This document shows, piece after piece, positions 43,387 to 53,394 of a DNA stretch of 64,000 nucleotides; position 1 is the stretch's first letter; every line of letters starts with the position of its first letter. Source of the stretch: Rhizobium herbae (GTDB lineage Bacteria; Pseudomonadota; Alphaproteobacteria; Rhizobiales; Rhizobiaceae); NCBI RefSeq assembly GCF_019511375.1, contig NZ_JAEUAO010000005.1:62001-126000 (forward strand), written 5' to 3'. The notes below the pieces were generated by a model. It was given only the letters and a program-made list of their open reading frames with translations, searched no databases and had not been told where the DNA came from. Made by a program: the position numbers and the translations under genes.

Positions 43387-45000
43387 ATGGCTGTCGCCTC
43401 CAAGAAAATTCCCGCCCCCGATCAGGTGACGATCCGCACCGCTTTGCTCTCCGTGTCCGACAAGACCGGCATCGTCGAGCTTGCCCGTTCGCTGCACAGC
43501 AAGGGCATCCATCTGGTCTCGACCGGCGGTACGCACAAGACGCTGGCCGAAGCGGGCTTGCCGGTCACCGACGTCTCCGACCTCACCGGTTTTCCGGAGG
43601 TGATGGACGGCCGGGTCAAAACCCTGCATCCGGGCGTCCATGGCGGCCTTCTGGCGATCCGCGACGACGAGGACCATGTGCAGGCGATGACGACGCATGG
43701 CATCACCGGCATCGATCTTGCCGTCATTAATCTCTATCCGTTCGAGGAAGTCCGCGCCAAGGGCGGCGATTATCCGACAACGGTCGAAAATATCGACATC
43801 GGCGGCCCGGCGATGATCCGCGCCTCGGCCAAGAACCATGCCTATGTCACCGTCATCACCGATGCCGCCGATTACGGGGCGCTGCTCTCCGAACTGGGTA
43901 ACGGTGCCGCCACCTCCTTCGGTTTCCGCCGGCAGATGGCCGCCAAGGCCTATGCCCGCACCGCAGCCTACGACACCGCCATTTCCGGCTGGTTTGCCGA
44001 AGTCCTCGACACGCCGATGCCGCTCCACCGCACCATTGGCGGCGTCTTGAAGGAAGAGATGCGCTACGGCGAGAATCCGCATCAGAAAGCCGGATTCTAC
44101 CTGACCGGCGAAAACCGCCCGGGCGTCGCAACCGCGACCCTTTTGCAGGGCAAGCAGCTTTCCTACAACAATATCAACGACACCGACGCGGCCTTCGAAC
44201 TCGTCGCCGAATTCCTGCCGGAAAAGGCGCCGGCCTGCGCCATCATCAAGCACGCCAATCCCTGCGGCGTCGCGACGGGCGCGACCCTGCTGGAAGCCTA
44301 TGAGCGGGCGCTTGCCTGCGATTCCACTTCGGCCTTCGGCGGCATCATCGCGCTCAATCAGGAACTCGACGGCGTCACGGCGGAAGAAATCGTCAAGCTG
44401 TTCACCGAAGTCATCATCGCTCCCTCGGTCAGCGATGCTGCCAAGGTCGTCATCGCCGCCAAGCCGAACCTGCGCCTGCTCGTCACAGGAGCCTTGCCCG
44501 ATCCACGGGCGCCGGGCCTTGCGGCGAAAACCGTCGCCGGCGGCTTGCTCGTGCAGACCCGCGACAACGGCATGGTCGAAGACCTCGAGCTGAAGGTCGT
44601 AACCAAACGCGCACCGACCGCGCGGGAACTGGAAGACATGAAGTTCGCCTTCAAGGTCGCGAAGCACGTGAAGTCCAATGCCGTGGTCTACGCCAAGGAC
44701 GGCCAGACGGTCGGCATCGGCGCCGGCCAGATGAGTCGCGTCGATTCGGCCCGCATCGCCGGGCTGAAAGCCGAGGAAGCGGCAAGGGCGCTCGGCCTGC
44801 CCGCGCCCTTGACACATGGCTCGGCAGTTGCCTCGGAGGCCTTCCTGCCGTTTGCCGACGGCCTGCTCTCGATGATCGCCGCTGGCGCCACCGCCGTCAT
44901 CCAGCCGGGGGGCTCGATGCGCGATCCGGAAGTCATCGCCGCCGCCGACGAAGCCGGCGTCGCCATGGTCTTCACCGGCATGCGCCATTTCCGCCACTAA
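43387..45000 (+). CDS. purH: bifunctional AICAR transformylase / IMP cyclohydrolase
   Basis: Last two steps of IMP synthesis, 537 residues from the ATG at 43387 (7 bases after AAAGGAG). The MGS-like cyclohydrolase domain has [32 protein letters not shown] and [16 protein letters not shown]. The transformylase has [43 protein letters not shown] (catalytic Lys-His) and [14 protein letters not shown], ending in [30 protein letters not shown]. It is followed by a toxin-antitoxin pair. Confidence 0.97.
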   Translation: MAVASKKIPAPDQVTIRTALLSVSDKTGIVELARSLHSKGIHLVSTGGTHKTLAEAGLPVTDVSDLTGFPEVMDGRVKTLHPGVHGGLLAIRDDEDHVQAMTTHGITGIDLAVINLYPFEEVRAKGGDYPTTVENIDIGGPAMIRASAKNHAYVTVITDAADYGALLSELGNGAATSFGFRRQMAAKAYARTAAYDTAISGWFAEVLDTPMPLHRTIGGVLKEEMRYGENPHQKAGFYLTGENRPGVATATLLQGKQLSYNNINDTDAAFELVAEFLPEKAPACAIIKHANPCGVATGATLLEAYERALACDSTSAFGGIIALNQELDGVTAEEIVKLFTEVIIAPSVSDAAKVVIAAKPNLRLLVTGALPDPRAPGLAAKTVAGGLLVQTRDNGMVEDLELKVVTKRAPTARELEDMKFAFKVAKHVKSNAVVYAKDGQTVGIGAGQMSRVDSARIAGLKAEEAARALGLPAPLTHGSAVASEAFLPFADGLLSMIAAGATAVIQPGGSMRDPEVIAAADEAGVAMVFTGMRHFRH

Positions 45001-45014
45001 GACAGCCCACTCTC

Positions 45015-45046
45015 GCCATCAAGATGGCATCAGCTATCTTGATGGC
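45015..45046. promoter_or_regulatory. candidate operator of the vapBC-type pair
   Basis: A perfect 11-base inverted repeat, GCCATCAAGAT and ATCTTGATGGC, with a 10-base spacer. GATGGCAT also recurs directly. It lies 45 bases before the antitoxin start and just after purH. Antitoxins of this type usually bind such palindromes as autorepressors; the binding is inferred. It could also serve as a weak purH terminator, but no T-run follows. Confidence 0.6.
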
Positions 45047-45090
45047 ATGGCTCGCGCCGCCTATATTCGAGACTGAAAGGAGTTCCGGAT

Positions 45091-45339
45091 ATGGCTGAAC
45101 CACAACTTTCGGTGCGCAGTGCGAGAGCCCGCGATCTCGCTCATCGGCTTGCCCGCCGGGAGAACCGCTCGATCGCCGATATCGTCGAGCGCGCGCTTGA
45201 AGCCTATGAAATCCGCGAGGTGGGGCGCGAACCCGCATCGGCTTTCTATAACCGACTGTCGGAAAATTGCGGCACCGATATCGATCTCGACGCGATTATC
45301 CGGGAAGGGCGGAAAGTCCATACGGGTCCTGAACTTTGA
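45091..45339 (+). CDS. vapB: VapB-type antitoxin
   Basis: 82 residues. A ribbon-helix-helix-like or short-HTH N-terminus (LSVRSARARDLAHRLARRENRSIADIVERALEAYEI) is followed by a toxin-binding tail (SAFYNRLSENCGTDIDLDAIIREGRKVH). The sequence resembles the PSK/Rv0623 antitoxin group. The ATG follows AAGGAG by about 8 bases. Its stop overlaps the toxin start (TTGA). Together with the palindrome upstream this is a complete type II toxin-antitoxin locus. Confidence 0.85.
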   Translation: MAEPQLSVRSARARDLAHRLARRENRSIADIVERALEAYEIREVGREPASAFYNRLSENCGTDIDLDAIIREGRKVHTGPEL

Positions 45340-45749
45340 TTTTCGTCGATACCAATGTCATCTCCGAAACATTGCGGAAGTCGCCCTCGGAGGCAGTGAT
45401 CTCCTGGCTGGTGCGGTATGATGCGGAACTTGCGCTTTCGACGGTTGCCATTGCAGAAATTGCATTCGGCATCCAAAAGATTATGCCTGATCAACGCGCC
45501 TTGCGACTTGAGCAGGGATTGACCGATTGGCGGCGTCGCTTCGCTGATCGGATATTCGGTTTTACCGAAGAGGCGGCACTGGCCTATGGCGACATCATGG
45601 GCACGGCATCGCGACAAGGCATGGGAATGTCTGCTCCAGACGGCATGATCGCCGCCATTGCACGGGTGAACGGTGGCCGCTTGGCGACCCGAAACCTCGC
45701 TGATTTCCGCACTACCGGATTGGATCTTGTTTCACCCTTCGACTTTTAG
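45336..45749 (+). CDS. vapC: VapC-type PIN-domain toxin
   Basis: 137-residue PIN-domain ribonuclease toxin. The acidic active site is visible: Asp5 (MIFVDTNVISE), Glu41 (AIAEIAFG), Asp102 (APDGMIAAIA) and Asp123 (ATRNLADF). It starts with TTG overlapping the antitoxin stop by 4 bases, so translation is coupled. VapC toxins cleave tRNA or rRNA; the target here is unknown. It is convergent with the MFS gene, ending 16 bases away. Confidence 0.88.
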   Translation: MIFVDTNVISETLRKSPSEAVISWLVRYDAELALSTVAIAEIAFGIQKIMPDQRALRLEQGLTDWRRRFADRIFGFTEEAALAYGDIMGTASRQGMGMSAPDGMIAAIARVNGGRLATRNLADFRTTGLDLVSPFDF

Positions 45750-45765
45750 CGTCGGTCTCTACCGA

Positions 45766-47169
45766 TCACGTCGCTCTGTTCGCCGGATAAGGAGTGCGGA
45801 TGAGGATCAACAGTCCCACCGCCAGAAACGCTACCAGTGCCATCATGCCGATGCGGGCCGATCCCGTTATAAGCGTGATGGTTGCGACCGAGGCGGGTGC
45901 GAGAAACGAGGTCGCTCGGCCGGAGAGAGCGTAAAGGCCGAAATAGCGTCCAGCCTCATCGGCGCTGACGCTGCGGGCCAGATAGGAGCGCGACGAGGCC
46001 TGCACCGGCCCGAAGGCGATGCCGACCAGCAGGCCGAAGACGATATAGGCCTTCTCGGCCGCGGTGCCGAACAGGCCGCCGGCGTCGGTCGTGGATAGAG
46101 GCAGCAGCCCGAACAGCGTATAACCGGGGCCGGTCGAGACAATGCCGAGCGTTGCAATCGTCAGGCAGATGAGGCTCGCGGTAACGATCACCTTCGACCC
46201 GAGCCTGGCATCGAGACGGCTGGCATAGAGGCACCCGCCGATCGCCACGACGTTGAGAATGATGCCATAGACGCCAAGTTCGACCGTCTGCCAGGCAAAC
46301 ATGCCGGCGGCGAACGTGCCGCCGAGTGTCAGGAGCCCGTTGACGCCATCCTGGAAGATCATTCGTGCCACCAGAAACTTGAGGATGCCCGACCGTTGCC
46401 GCAGTTCGCCGATCGTGCGCCCAAGTTCGGCAAGGCCGCTGCGGACGGCAACGGCTGCCGGCACCGATACCCGCTGCGCGTCGGGCGTGAACAGGAACAT
46501 CGGCAGGATGAAGACCAGGTACCAGAGGGCCGAGATCGGCCCGGTCACGCGCGCATCGGCGCCGGTCGCCGGATCAAGCCCGAACAGCGGATCCATTCCC
46601 AGAATTGTTTTGCCGGATTCAGGGCTTCCGGCCAGAAGCGTGACCACGGCGATCAGCACGATCATGCCGCCGAGATAGCCCAGTCCCCAGGCGATGTTGG
46701 AAATCCGCCCGATCTGGCTTTCGCTCACGAGCCGCGGCATCATCGAATCGTTGAAGACGATCGAGAATTCCGCCGCGACCGAGGCGAGGATGATGCAGAT
46801 AAATGGATAGAGCAGCGGTGATCCGGGCATGGCGAACCAGAGTGCCGCCAGCGACGCGATCTTGATCACCGCGAAGAAGGCGATCCAGGGTTTGCGCGTG
46901 CCGGTCGCGTCGGCAATCGAACCCAGCACCGGCGACAATATCGCGATGATGAAGCCGGATATGGTGATCGTATAGCCCCACATCGCCTGGCCATGCACCG
47001 GATCGTCCGTGAGCCTGGAAACGAAATAGGGGCCGAAGATGAAGGTGATGACCACCGTGAAGAACGGCTGCGCCGCCCAGTCGAACAGCATCCAGCCGAA
47101 AAGGCCGGCGCGCGATACTCTTGGCTCGTCGCCGGCCTCTGCGGTGATGCTGCTCACTTGATTCTCCAC
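45766..47169 (-). CDS. UMF1-family MFS transporter
   Basis: About 467 residues with 12 hydrophobic segments and the motif region FGWMLFDWAAQPFFTVVITFIFGPYF, characteristic of the UMF1/Atg22-like branch (autophagy-related permease family). LLVGIAFGPVQASSRSYLARSVSADEAGRYFGLYALSGRATSF is the second signature block. I chose the GTG at 47169, 6 bases after GGAG; a GTG at 47157 or starts up to 47223 are possible. It lies 31 bases after gdhZ on the same strand and may be co-transcribed. The substrate is unknown. Confidence 0.85.
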   Translation of the reverse strand: MENQVSSITAEAGDEPRVSRAGLFGWMLFDWAAQPFFTVVITFIFGPYFVSRLTDDPVHGQAMWGYTITISGFIIAILSPVLGSIADATGTRKPWIAFFAVIKIASLAALWFAMPGSPLLYPFICIILASVAAEFSIVFNDSMMPRLVSESQIGRISNIAWGLGYLGGMIVLIAVVTLLAGSPESGKTILGMDPLFGLDPATGADARVTGPISALWYLVFILPMFLFTPDAQRVSVPAAVAVRSGLAELGRTIGELRQRSGILKFLVARMIFQDGVNGLLTLGGTFAAGMFAWQTVELGVYGIILNVVAIGGCLYASRLDARLGSKVIVTASLICLTIATLGIVSTGPGYTLFGLLPLSTTDAGGLFGTAAEKAYIVFGLLVGIAFGPVQASSRSYLARSVSADEAGRYFGLYALSGRATSFLAPASVATITLITGSARIGMMALVAFLAVGLLILIRTPYPANRAT

Positions 47170-47200
47170 TGTCTGCTCCGCCTGTTCGGCGCGGACAGTG

Positions 47201-50200
47201 TCACCTCGCCCGGTCCTGCGCAAGATCGCTCAGGAGACCGGCAGCGACGGTGATCTTGGCGAGCGTCGTTTCGCCCTTCTCCGTCAGTTGGGTCAGTTGG
47301 TCGGTAATGCGGGAAATCCGGCTGCGGTCGCTGTCGCGCCAGGCACCGACCGGATTGCGCTCGTCCTTCTTGTCCGTGAGCGCCGCGATGGTGATGTCCT
47401 TGCGCGCGGTGGCGATGTCGTGGATGCTGCGCGAAAGCGCCATGGCCTCGTATTGCTCGGTTGCCGAAACGCGCTCGGCGGCCGCCAGCAGCCGGGCGAT
47501 CCGCAGGTTCTGCGTCACGCCAAAATAGCTCTGCGCCGTGCGCGCCAGCGTCACGCCGGTATCGGCGGCGATCTGGATGATTTCCGGCACGAAAGTCATC
47601 ACGGCGAGAGCGGCGATCTCCTCGGCGAGCGCCGGCGGCACGCCGCGCTCGATAAAATAGGCGGCCCTTTGCCGGACTTCCGCCGTTGCGTCCTCGGGAA
47701 TCGAGCTTTGCAGGGCGGATTTCAGTTTCTGCAACGCTTCCCGCAGCCGCTCGATCGCCTCGCCCAGCGGCGCTTGCATCGACTTGGTCCTGAGCGTCCG
47801 TTCAGTGACGATGGCAAAGATGCGCGCTACCTCCTGGTAGAGCTCGTTCTGCACAGCGCCGCTGATGACATTGTCGAGGGCGTCGATCTCCCCGTAGATG
47901 CGCTTCAGGTCGTAGCCGTCGCGTGTCAGCACCGCGGCCTTCACCACGTCAGCCGGCATGAAGCCCGTCTGGTCGATCAGCGCGCTGACGAAGGGAGGTC
48001 CACCACGATTGATGACGTCGTTGGCCAGCACCGTCGCGATGATCTCGCGACGCAGCCGGTGTTCGTTGATGTCGCTGGCATGCGCCTTGTGCATCCTGGC
48101 CGGGAAATAATCACGCAGCGTTGTCCGCAGGTAGGGATCATCCGGCAGGTCGCTGGCGACGATTTCGTCGAACAGCACGATCTTGGCATAGGACAACAGC
48201 ACGCCGATCTCGGCGCGCGTCAGCGCCTTGCCGCTCTGGTAGCGCTCGCTCAGCGCCTGGTCGTTGGGCAGCACCTCCACCTTGCGGTTCAGATGCCCGT
48301 CGGCCTCCAGCCGTGTCATCAGCCGGGCAAGGGCCGTCCGGTTGCCGGCGCCTTGCATCTCGGTCAGCGAAATCGACAGCGACTGTTCGTAGTTGTTGCG
48401 CAGGACGAGCGCTGCGACTTCGTCGGTCATCGAGGCGAGCAGCGTGTTGCGCTTGGCGCGCGTCAGGCGCCCGTCGCGCATGGCCGAAGCCAGTGCGATC
48501 TTGATGTTGACCTCGAAGTCGGAGGAGTTGACGCCGGCCGAGTTGTCGATCGCGTCGGAGTTGCAGCGGCCGCCCTTGAGGCCGAAGGCGATGCGGCCGC
48601 GCTGGGTGACGCCGAGATTGGCCCCCTCGCCGATCACCCTGGCGCCGACCTCGTCGGCGGTGATGCGGATCGGATCGTTGGCACGGTCGCCGACCTCCGC
48701 ATCCGTTTCGTTCGGCCCGCGCACATAGGTGCCGATGCCGCCGAACCAGAGCAGATCGACGGGGCTCTTCAGGATCGCCGTCATGATCTCGAACGGTGTT
48801 GCCTGTTGCTTGTCAATGCCGATCGCCGCCATTGCCTGGGGCGTCAGCGTCACGGATTTCTCGGTGCGTGGAATGATCATGCCGCCGGCCGAAAGCGTCG
48901 CGCGGTCGTAGTCCTGCCAGCTCGAGCGCGGCAGGTTGAACATGCGCTTGCGCTCGGCAAAGGAGCGATCGGTATCCGGGTCCGGATCGATGAAGATGTC
49001 GCGGTGGTCGAAGGCGGCGATCAGCTTGATCTTTTCCGACAAGAGCATGCCGTTGCCGAAGACGTCGCCGGACATATCGCCGACGCCGGCGACGGTGAAG
49101 GGCGTCGTCTGGATGTCGATGTCCATTTCGCGGAAATGCCGTTTGACGGTTTCCCAGGCGCCGCGCGCGGTGATGCCCATCTTCTTGTGGTCGTAGCCGG
49201 CAGAACCGCCGGAGGCGAAGGCGTCGTCCAGCCAGAAGCCGGCTTCCTGAGCCAGTCCGTTGGCCGTGTCGGAGAACGTCGCGGTGCCCTTGTCGGCGGC
49301 AACGACGAAATACGGATCGTCATCGTCGTGCCGCAGCGTATCGGCCGGCGGCACCACTTCCTGACCGACGATGTTGTCGGTGATCGACAAGAGCGTCCGG
49401 ATATAGGTCTTGTAAGCCTCGGTGCCGGCCTTGAAGATTTCGTCGCGCGTGCCGCCCACCGGCAGCTGCTTGGGATAGAAGCCGCCCTTGGCGCCGACCG
49501 GCACGATGACGGCGTTTTTGACCTGCTGTGCCTTGACGAGGCCGAGCACCTCGGTGCGATAGTCCTGCGACCGGTCCGACCAGCGCAGGCCGCCGCGCGC
49601 CACCTTGCCGAAACGCAGGTGAACGCCTTCGACCTCGGTGCCGTAGACGAAGATTTCGCGGAACGGGCGCGGTTCGGGCAGGCCGTCGAGGATCTTGGGG
49701 TCGAGCTTGAAGGCGAGCATCGGCTTGGCATTGCCGTTGGAGTCGCGCTGGAAATAGTTGGTGCGCAGCGTCCCCTGCACGACGTTGACGTAACGGCGCA
49801 GGATCTGGTCCTCGTCGAGGCTCGGCACCGCGTTCAGCGCCTGCTCGATTGCCGCGAGCAGCTGGGCCATGCGCTTCGTCCGCGGCTTGTTGTCGAGCGC
49901 GGGGTCCATGCGGGTGACAAAGAGCTTGAAGATATCGGCAGCGATCGCCGGATATTTGTTCAGCGTCTCGGCAATGTAGCCTTGGGAATAGGTGATGCCG
50001 GTCTGGCGCAGATAGCGCGCATAGGCGCGCAGAACGGTCACTTCGCGGGCCGTCAGGCCGGCAAGCAGGATCAGCCGGTTGAAGCTGTCATCCTCGATCA
50101 GGCCATTCCAGGCGGCGAGATAGGCTTCCTCCAGCATCGGCCCCGACCTGTCGAGATTGAGCACGAGCCCGTCGCGATGCACCAGTTCCATATCGTGCAG

Positions 50201-51988
50201 AACGACGAGGCGCTGTCCGCTTGCCGTGTCGGTCACGGCAATATCATGCGTCTGTTCGCTGATCACCCGGAAGCCGAGATTTTCAAGCAGTGGAACGCGA
50301 TGGGAGAGCGACACCGGCTCGCCGGCGTGGAAGATCTTCAGCTCGAGAGCTCCCGGTGCCTTGCCGCGCTTCTGATAGAAGGCGATGCGGATGGGGTCGG
50401 TGGGCAGGCAGGCCGCGATATCGTCGAGGTCGGCATAGGCCTCGGCCGGCGTGAACGCCACCTGATAGGCTTCGTTGACGTTGATCTCGATGCCCTTGTG
50501 GCGAGCCAGGAGGTCGAAGCGGTCGATCCAGCGCGTGACGATCTCCCGCACGGCCTCTTCCAGTTTCGCCTGCGGCACGCGCGGGGTCTTGCCGGCATAG
50601 CGGCCGATAATGAAGTGCACCCGCGCCAGGCCGCCTTCCGGAAAGGCCGGATAGTAGGCGGAAACGCGGCCGTCATAGATGGTTTTCAGGTAGTTGCCGA
50701 TCTTTTCGCGGACATCCGAATCATATTGCTCGCGCGGCACGTAGACGATCACGGAAACGAAACGATCGAAGTGGTCGATGCGCGGCAGAACGCGGATTCG
50801 CGGCCGGTCGCCGAGCTCGTTGATCTGTTCGCAGAAGCTGGCGAGAAGACCCACATCGATCTGGAACAGGTCGTCGCGCGGGTAGGATTCCAGGGTATTG
50901 GCCAGCATCTTGCCGGAATGGCTCTGTGGATCGTAGCCGAAATGATCGACGATCTTCTCCACTTTGAAGCGCAACAATGGAATGTCTGCTGCCGGCCGCG
51001 TATAGGCGCTGGAGGTGAAGAGGCCGACGATACGCAATTCGCCGGTCACGTTTCCCGCCTCGTCGAAACGCTTGACACCGATATAGTCCATATAGGCGCG
51101 GCGGTGGACGACCGATTTCACATTCGCCTTGGTGACGATCAGGAAATCCGGGCCGTTGAGGAAGGCGAGGATTTCCGGCGTCGTCAGCACTGCGTCCTTG
51201 CCCTGGCGCAGCACGCGAACATCCGGATTGGAAAGGATGCCCAGGCCCCGGCCCTTGCCGCGCTCGACCACGGCGTTGTCGCCCTTGCCCGAATAGGTGT
51301 ATTCGCGCATCCCCAGGAAGGTGAAGTTGTTGTCACGCAGCCAGCGCAGGAAGGCCAGCGCCTCTTCGCGGTCGTTTTTCTTGCGGGATGGGGCGTGGTT
51401 CTCGAGTTCGCTCATCGCCTGGTCGAGGAGCGCCGTCATCTGCGTCCAGTCGCCGACTGCCTGATGCACCTGGGAGAGAACGTTGCCGACCCGCTCCTTC
51501 AGGTTTTCCGCTTCCGCATCGCTGAGCTTGGAAAGGTGAATCTCGATATGGCTGACCCGTGAGGCCGGCTCGCTCTTTTCTTCCGGGTCGAAAAGCTTGG
51601 CCGGCTTTCCAGCTTCGAGCACCAGGATGGGATGGATAGCAAGGTGAATGTCGCGGTGGGTGGAGGTGACCTCGCCCATGATCGAATCGTAAAGGAACGG
51701 CATGTTGCGGTCGGTGACGGACAGGATCGATACCTCTGTCCCGTTGGGCGCGATGCCATCGACGGATTCGACGCTGATGATCGGACGGTGGTTCTCGCTC
51801 CGGCGCACTTCCTTGAGGGCATGCGCCGCCGTAAGCGCCAGCATCTCCGGCGTATATTGATCGAGATCGTCATGGCTTGCCCGCCGGAAAAGGATCTCCG
51901 GCGACAGCATGGTCAGCCCGAGCGCCTTGCCGGCCTCGCATACAACTTCAAAGTGCCGGTCTCGTTTCGGATTGTATTTTGCGCCCAT
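47201..51988 (-). CDS. gdhZ: NAD-specific glutamate dehydrogenase, large (180 kDa) type
   Basis: Oxidatively deaminates glutamate to 2-oxoglutarate. It has 1595 residues, the size of the L_180 class found in Pseudomonas, Caulobacter and Streptomyces. The N-terminal half holds ACT-like regulatory domains (LSVTDRNMPFLYDSIMGEV; REYTYSGKGDNAVVERGKGRGLG). The catalytic part has VARGGLRWSDRSQDYRTEVLGL, GAKGGFYPKQLP with the catalytic Lys, VGDMSGDVFGNGML and LWFGGIGTYVRGP. The ATG at 51988 follows GGGGAGAAAA. The enzyme is a key step when glutamate-family amino acids serve as carbon source. Confidence 0.95.
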   Translation of the reverse strand: MGAKYNPKRDRHFEVVCEAGKALGLTMLSPEILFRRASHDDLDQYTPEMLALTAAHALKEVRRSENHRPIISVESVDGIAPNGTEVSILSVTDRNMPFLYDSIMGEVTSTHRDIHLAIHPILVLEAGKPAKLFDPEEKSEPASRVSHIEIHLSKLSDAEAENLKERVGNVLSQVHQAVGDWTQMTALLDQAMSELENHAPSRKKNDREEALAFLRWLRDNNFTFLGMREYTYSGKGDNAVVERGKGRGLGILSNPDVRVLRQGKDAVLTTPEILAFLNGPDFLIVTKANVKSVVHRRAYMDYIGVKRFDEAGNVTGELRIVGLFTSSAYTRPAADIPLLRFKVEKIVDHFGYDPQSHSGKMLANTLESYPRDDLFQIDVGLLASFCEQINELGDRPRIRVLPRIDHFDRFVSVIVYVPREQYDSDVREKIGNYLKTIYDGRVSAYYPAFPEGGLARVHFIIGRYAGKTPRVPQAKLEEAVREIVTRWIDRFDLLARHKGIEINVNEAYQVAFTPAEAYADLDDIAACLPTDPIRIAFYQKRGKAPGALELKIFHAGEPVSLSHRVPLLENLGFRVISEQTHDIAVTDTASGQRLVVLHDMELVHRDGLVLNLDRSGPMLEEAYLAAWNGLIEDDSFNRLILLAGLTAREVTVLRAYARYLRQTGITYSQGYIAETLNKYPAIAADIFKLFVTRMDPALDNKPRTKRMAQLLAAIEQALNAVPSLDEDQILRRYVNVVQGTLRTNYFQRDSNGNAKPMLAFKLDPKILDGLPEPRPFREIFVYGTEVEGVHLRFGKVARGGLRWSDRSQDYRTEVLGLVKAQQVKNAVIVPVGAKGGFYPKQLPVGGTRDEIFKAGTEAYKTYIRTLLSITDNIVGQEVVPPADTLRHDDDDPYFVVAADKGTATFSDTANGLAQEAGFWLDDAFASGGSAGYDHKKMGITARGAWETVKRHFREMDIDIQTTPFTVAGVGDMSGDVFGNGMLLSEKIKLIAAFDHRDIFIDPDPDTDRSFAERKRMFNLPRSSWQDYDRATLSAGGMIIPRTEKSVTLTPQAMAAIGIDKQQATPFEIMTAILKSPVDLLWFGGIGTYVRGPNETDAEVGDRANDPIRITADEVGARVIGEGANLGVTQRGRIAFGLKGGRCNSDAIDNSAGVNSSDFEVNIKIALASAMRDGRLTRAKRNTLLASMTDEVAALVLRNNYEQSLSISLTEMQGAGNRTALARLMTRLEADGHLNRKVEVLPNDQALSERYQSGKALTRAEIGVLLSYAKIVLFDEIVASDLPDDPYLRTTLRDYFPARMHKAHASDINEHRLRREIIATVLANDVINRGGPPFVSALIDQTGFMPADVVKAAVLTRDGYDLKRIYGEIDALDNVISGAVQNELYQEVARIFAIVTERTLRTKSMQAPLGEAIERLREALQKLKSALQSSIPEDATAEVRQRAAYFIERGVPPALAEEIAALAVMTFVPEIIQIAADTGVTLARTAQSYFGVTQNLRIARLLAAAERVSATEQYEAMALSRSIHDIATARKDITIAALTDKKDERNPVGAWRDSDRSRISRITDQLTQLTEKGETTLAKITVAAGLLSDLAQDRAR

Positions 51989-52273
51989 GGTCTTTTCTCC
52001 CCGCAACCACTATTTTTGCCGAACCTAACAGAAGAATGATGCTTGGCGACTGTTTTTGTGGCGATTTTTTGTGATTTTCGAACGAATTCGGAATGAAATC
52101 ACGAAATTTCCAGCGAGAATGCGCGGATCTTGAAATTAAATCGGTTGTATCGACCATTCGATCCCGCGGATGAACAGATGCCCGAAAGCCTCGCCTGGTC
52201 TTTTGCCGGTCACAGTTGACAGTGACATGAGTGTCAGGCGATCTGAGGTGGTCGAAACAACGGAAAATCATGA

Positions 52274-53149
52274 ATGTCCGAGCCTGCATCCGGCGCCGTC
52301 ATCGTCATTTCAAGCCATGTGATTCGTGGCTCCGTCGGCAATCGCGCCGCCGTGTTTGCGTTCGAGACGCTGGGCTATCCGGTCTGGGCAGTGCCGACGG
52401 TGATCCTGCCCTGGCATCCCGGCCATGGGCCTTCGACGCGAATAACGGTGAGCGAAGGCGATTTCAACAGCCTGATCGATGACCTCATCCGGGCGCCCTG
52501 GACGGGCGAGGTGCGCGCCGTGCTCTCCGGCTATCTCGGTGCCGCCTATCAGGCGGAAGGCGTCGCGCGGCTCATCGCGGCTCTGAGAGAGAAAAATCCC
52601 GACCTTTTCTATGCCTGCGATCCGGTCATGGGTGATCAAGGCGGCCTCTACGTACCCGAGGCGACGGCGATCGCCATGCGCGACCGGCTGTTGCCGCTGG
52701 CTTCGCTTGCCACACCCAATCGGTTCGAGCTGTCCTGGCTCTGCGGAGTGCCGCTTGAAACCAACGCCGCCATTCTCGAGGCCGCCCTGTCGCTCGGGCC
52801 GTCGCGGATGCTGGTCAGCTCGGCAATCCCGATGATGCATGGCAGCACGGGCAATCTCTATCTTTCCGGCAGTCATGCGCTGCTTGCCGAGCATCGCCTG
52901 ATCGACAATCCGCCCAAAGGCACCGGGGATCTCCTGGCGGCGCTGTTTGTCGCCCGGCTTCTGGAAGGGCTGAAGGAGGAGCGGGCGTTACAGCTTGCAA
53001 CGGCCAGCGTCTTCGAGATCATCGCCCGGACGGGCAAGCGCGGTGCCGATGAACTGACGCTCGAGCGTGACGCGGCGAGCCTCGCAACGCCGATGGCGAT
53101 GGTCCAGATGCGCCGATTGCTGCATCCGAGCCAGAAGCGGCGGTCCTGA
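52274..53149 (+). CDS. pdxY: pyridoxal kinase
   Basis: Ribokinase-fold kinase phosphorylating pyridoxal (B6 salvage), 291 residues. It shows VISSHVIRGSVGNRAAVFAFETLGYPVWAVPTV, the substrate side; FYACDPVMGDQGGLYVPE; TPNRFELSWLCG; and the anion-hole DNPPKGTGDLLAALFVARLL with the catalytic Asp. PdxY and PdxK cannot be separated by sequence alone. It is divergent from gdhZ over 285 bases. YggS (PLP homeostasis) is 20 kb away, not linked. Confidence 0.88.
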   Translation: MSEPASGAVIVISSHVIRGSVGNRAAVFAFETLGYPVWAVPTVILPWHPGHGPSTRITVSEGDFNSLIDDLIRAPWTGEVRAVLSGYLGAAYQAEGVARLIAALREKNPDLFYACDPVMGDQGGLYVPEATAIAMRDRLLPLASLATPNRFELSWLCGVPLETNAAILEAALSLGPSRMLVSSAIPMMHGSTGNLYLSGSHALLAEHRLIDNPPKGTGDLLAALFVARLLEGLKEERALQLATASVFEIIARTGKRGADELTLERDAASLATPMAMVQMRRLLHPSQKRRS

Positions 53150-53394
53150 GGAGCGGCGCGGTAGTTTCTGCGGACATGTATATGACGGGCAACTCAATGT
53201 ACCGCTTGCCACCCCCCGCCCCGAGCGAATAAACCGGTCGGACCTTGAGATGAAACGGTGACTTTCATGGATGTCACCGGCGGCGCGGCTGCCGGAAATT
53301 TGCATGTGCGCGACGCACAAAGGCTGTGTCCCTCGGGCCACAAGCGTGCAATGTATATCGTGATTGTCTTGAATAGGCGGAGTGATCGAGCACC

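Noticed and set aside
44664-44676. CACGTG within purH as a further parS site
   Set aside because: Flanks are GCGAAG and AAGTCC, lacking the GTTT/AAAC half-sites.
47198-51562. 1454-codon open frame on the plus strand
   Set aside because: Antisense shadow of the glutamate dehydrogenase gene; composition (Ala, Arg, Asp, Gly, His runs) is that of a GC-rich reverse frame and no domain is seen.
53270-53394. Small frame ahead of the carbonic anhydrase gene as a leader peptide
   Set aside because: No run of one amino acid, no hairpin pair before the gene, and no clear SD.
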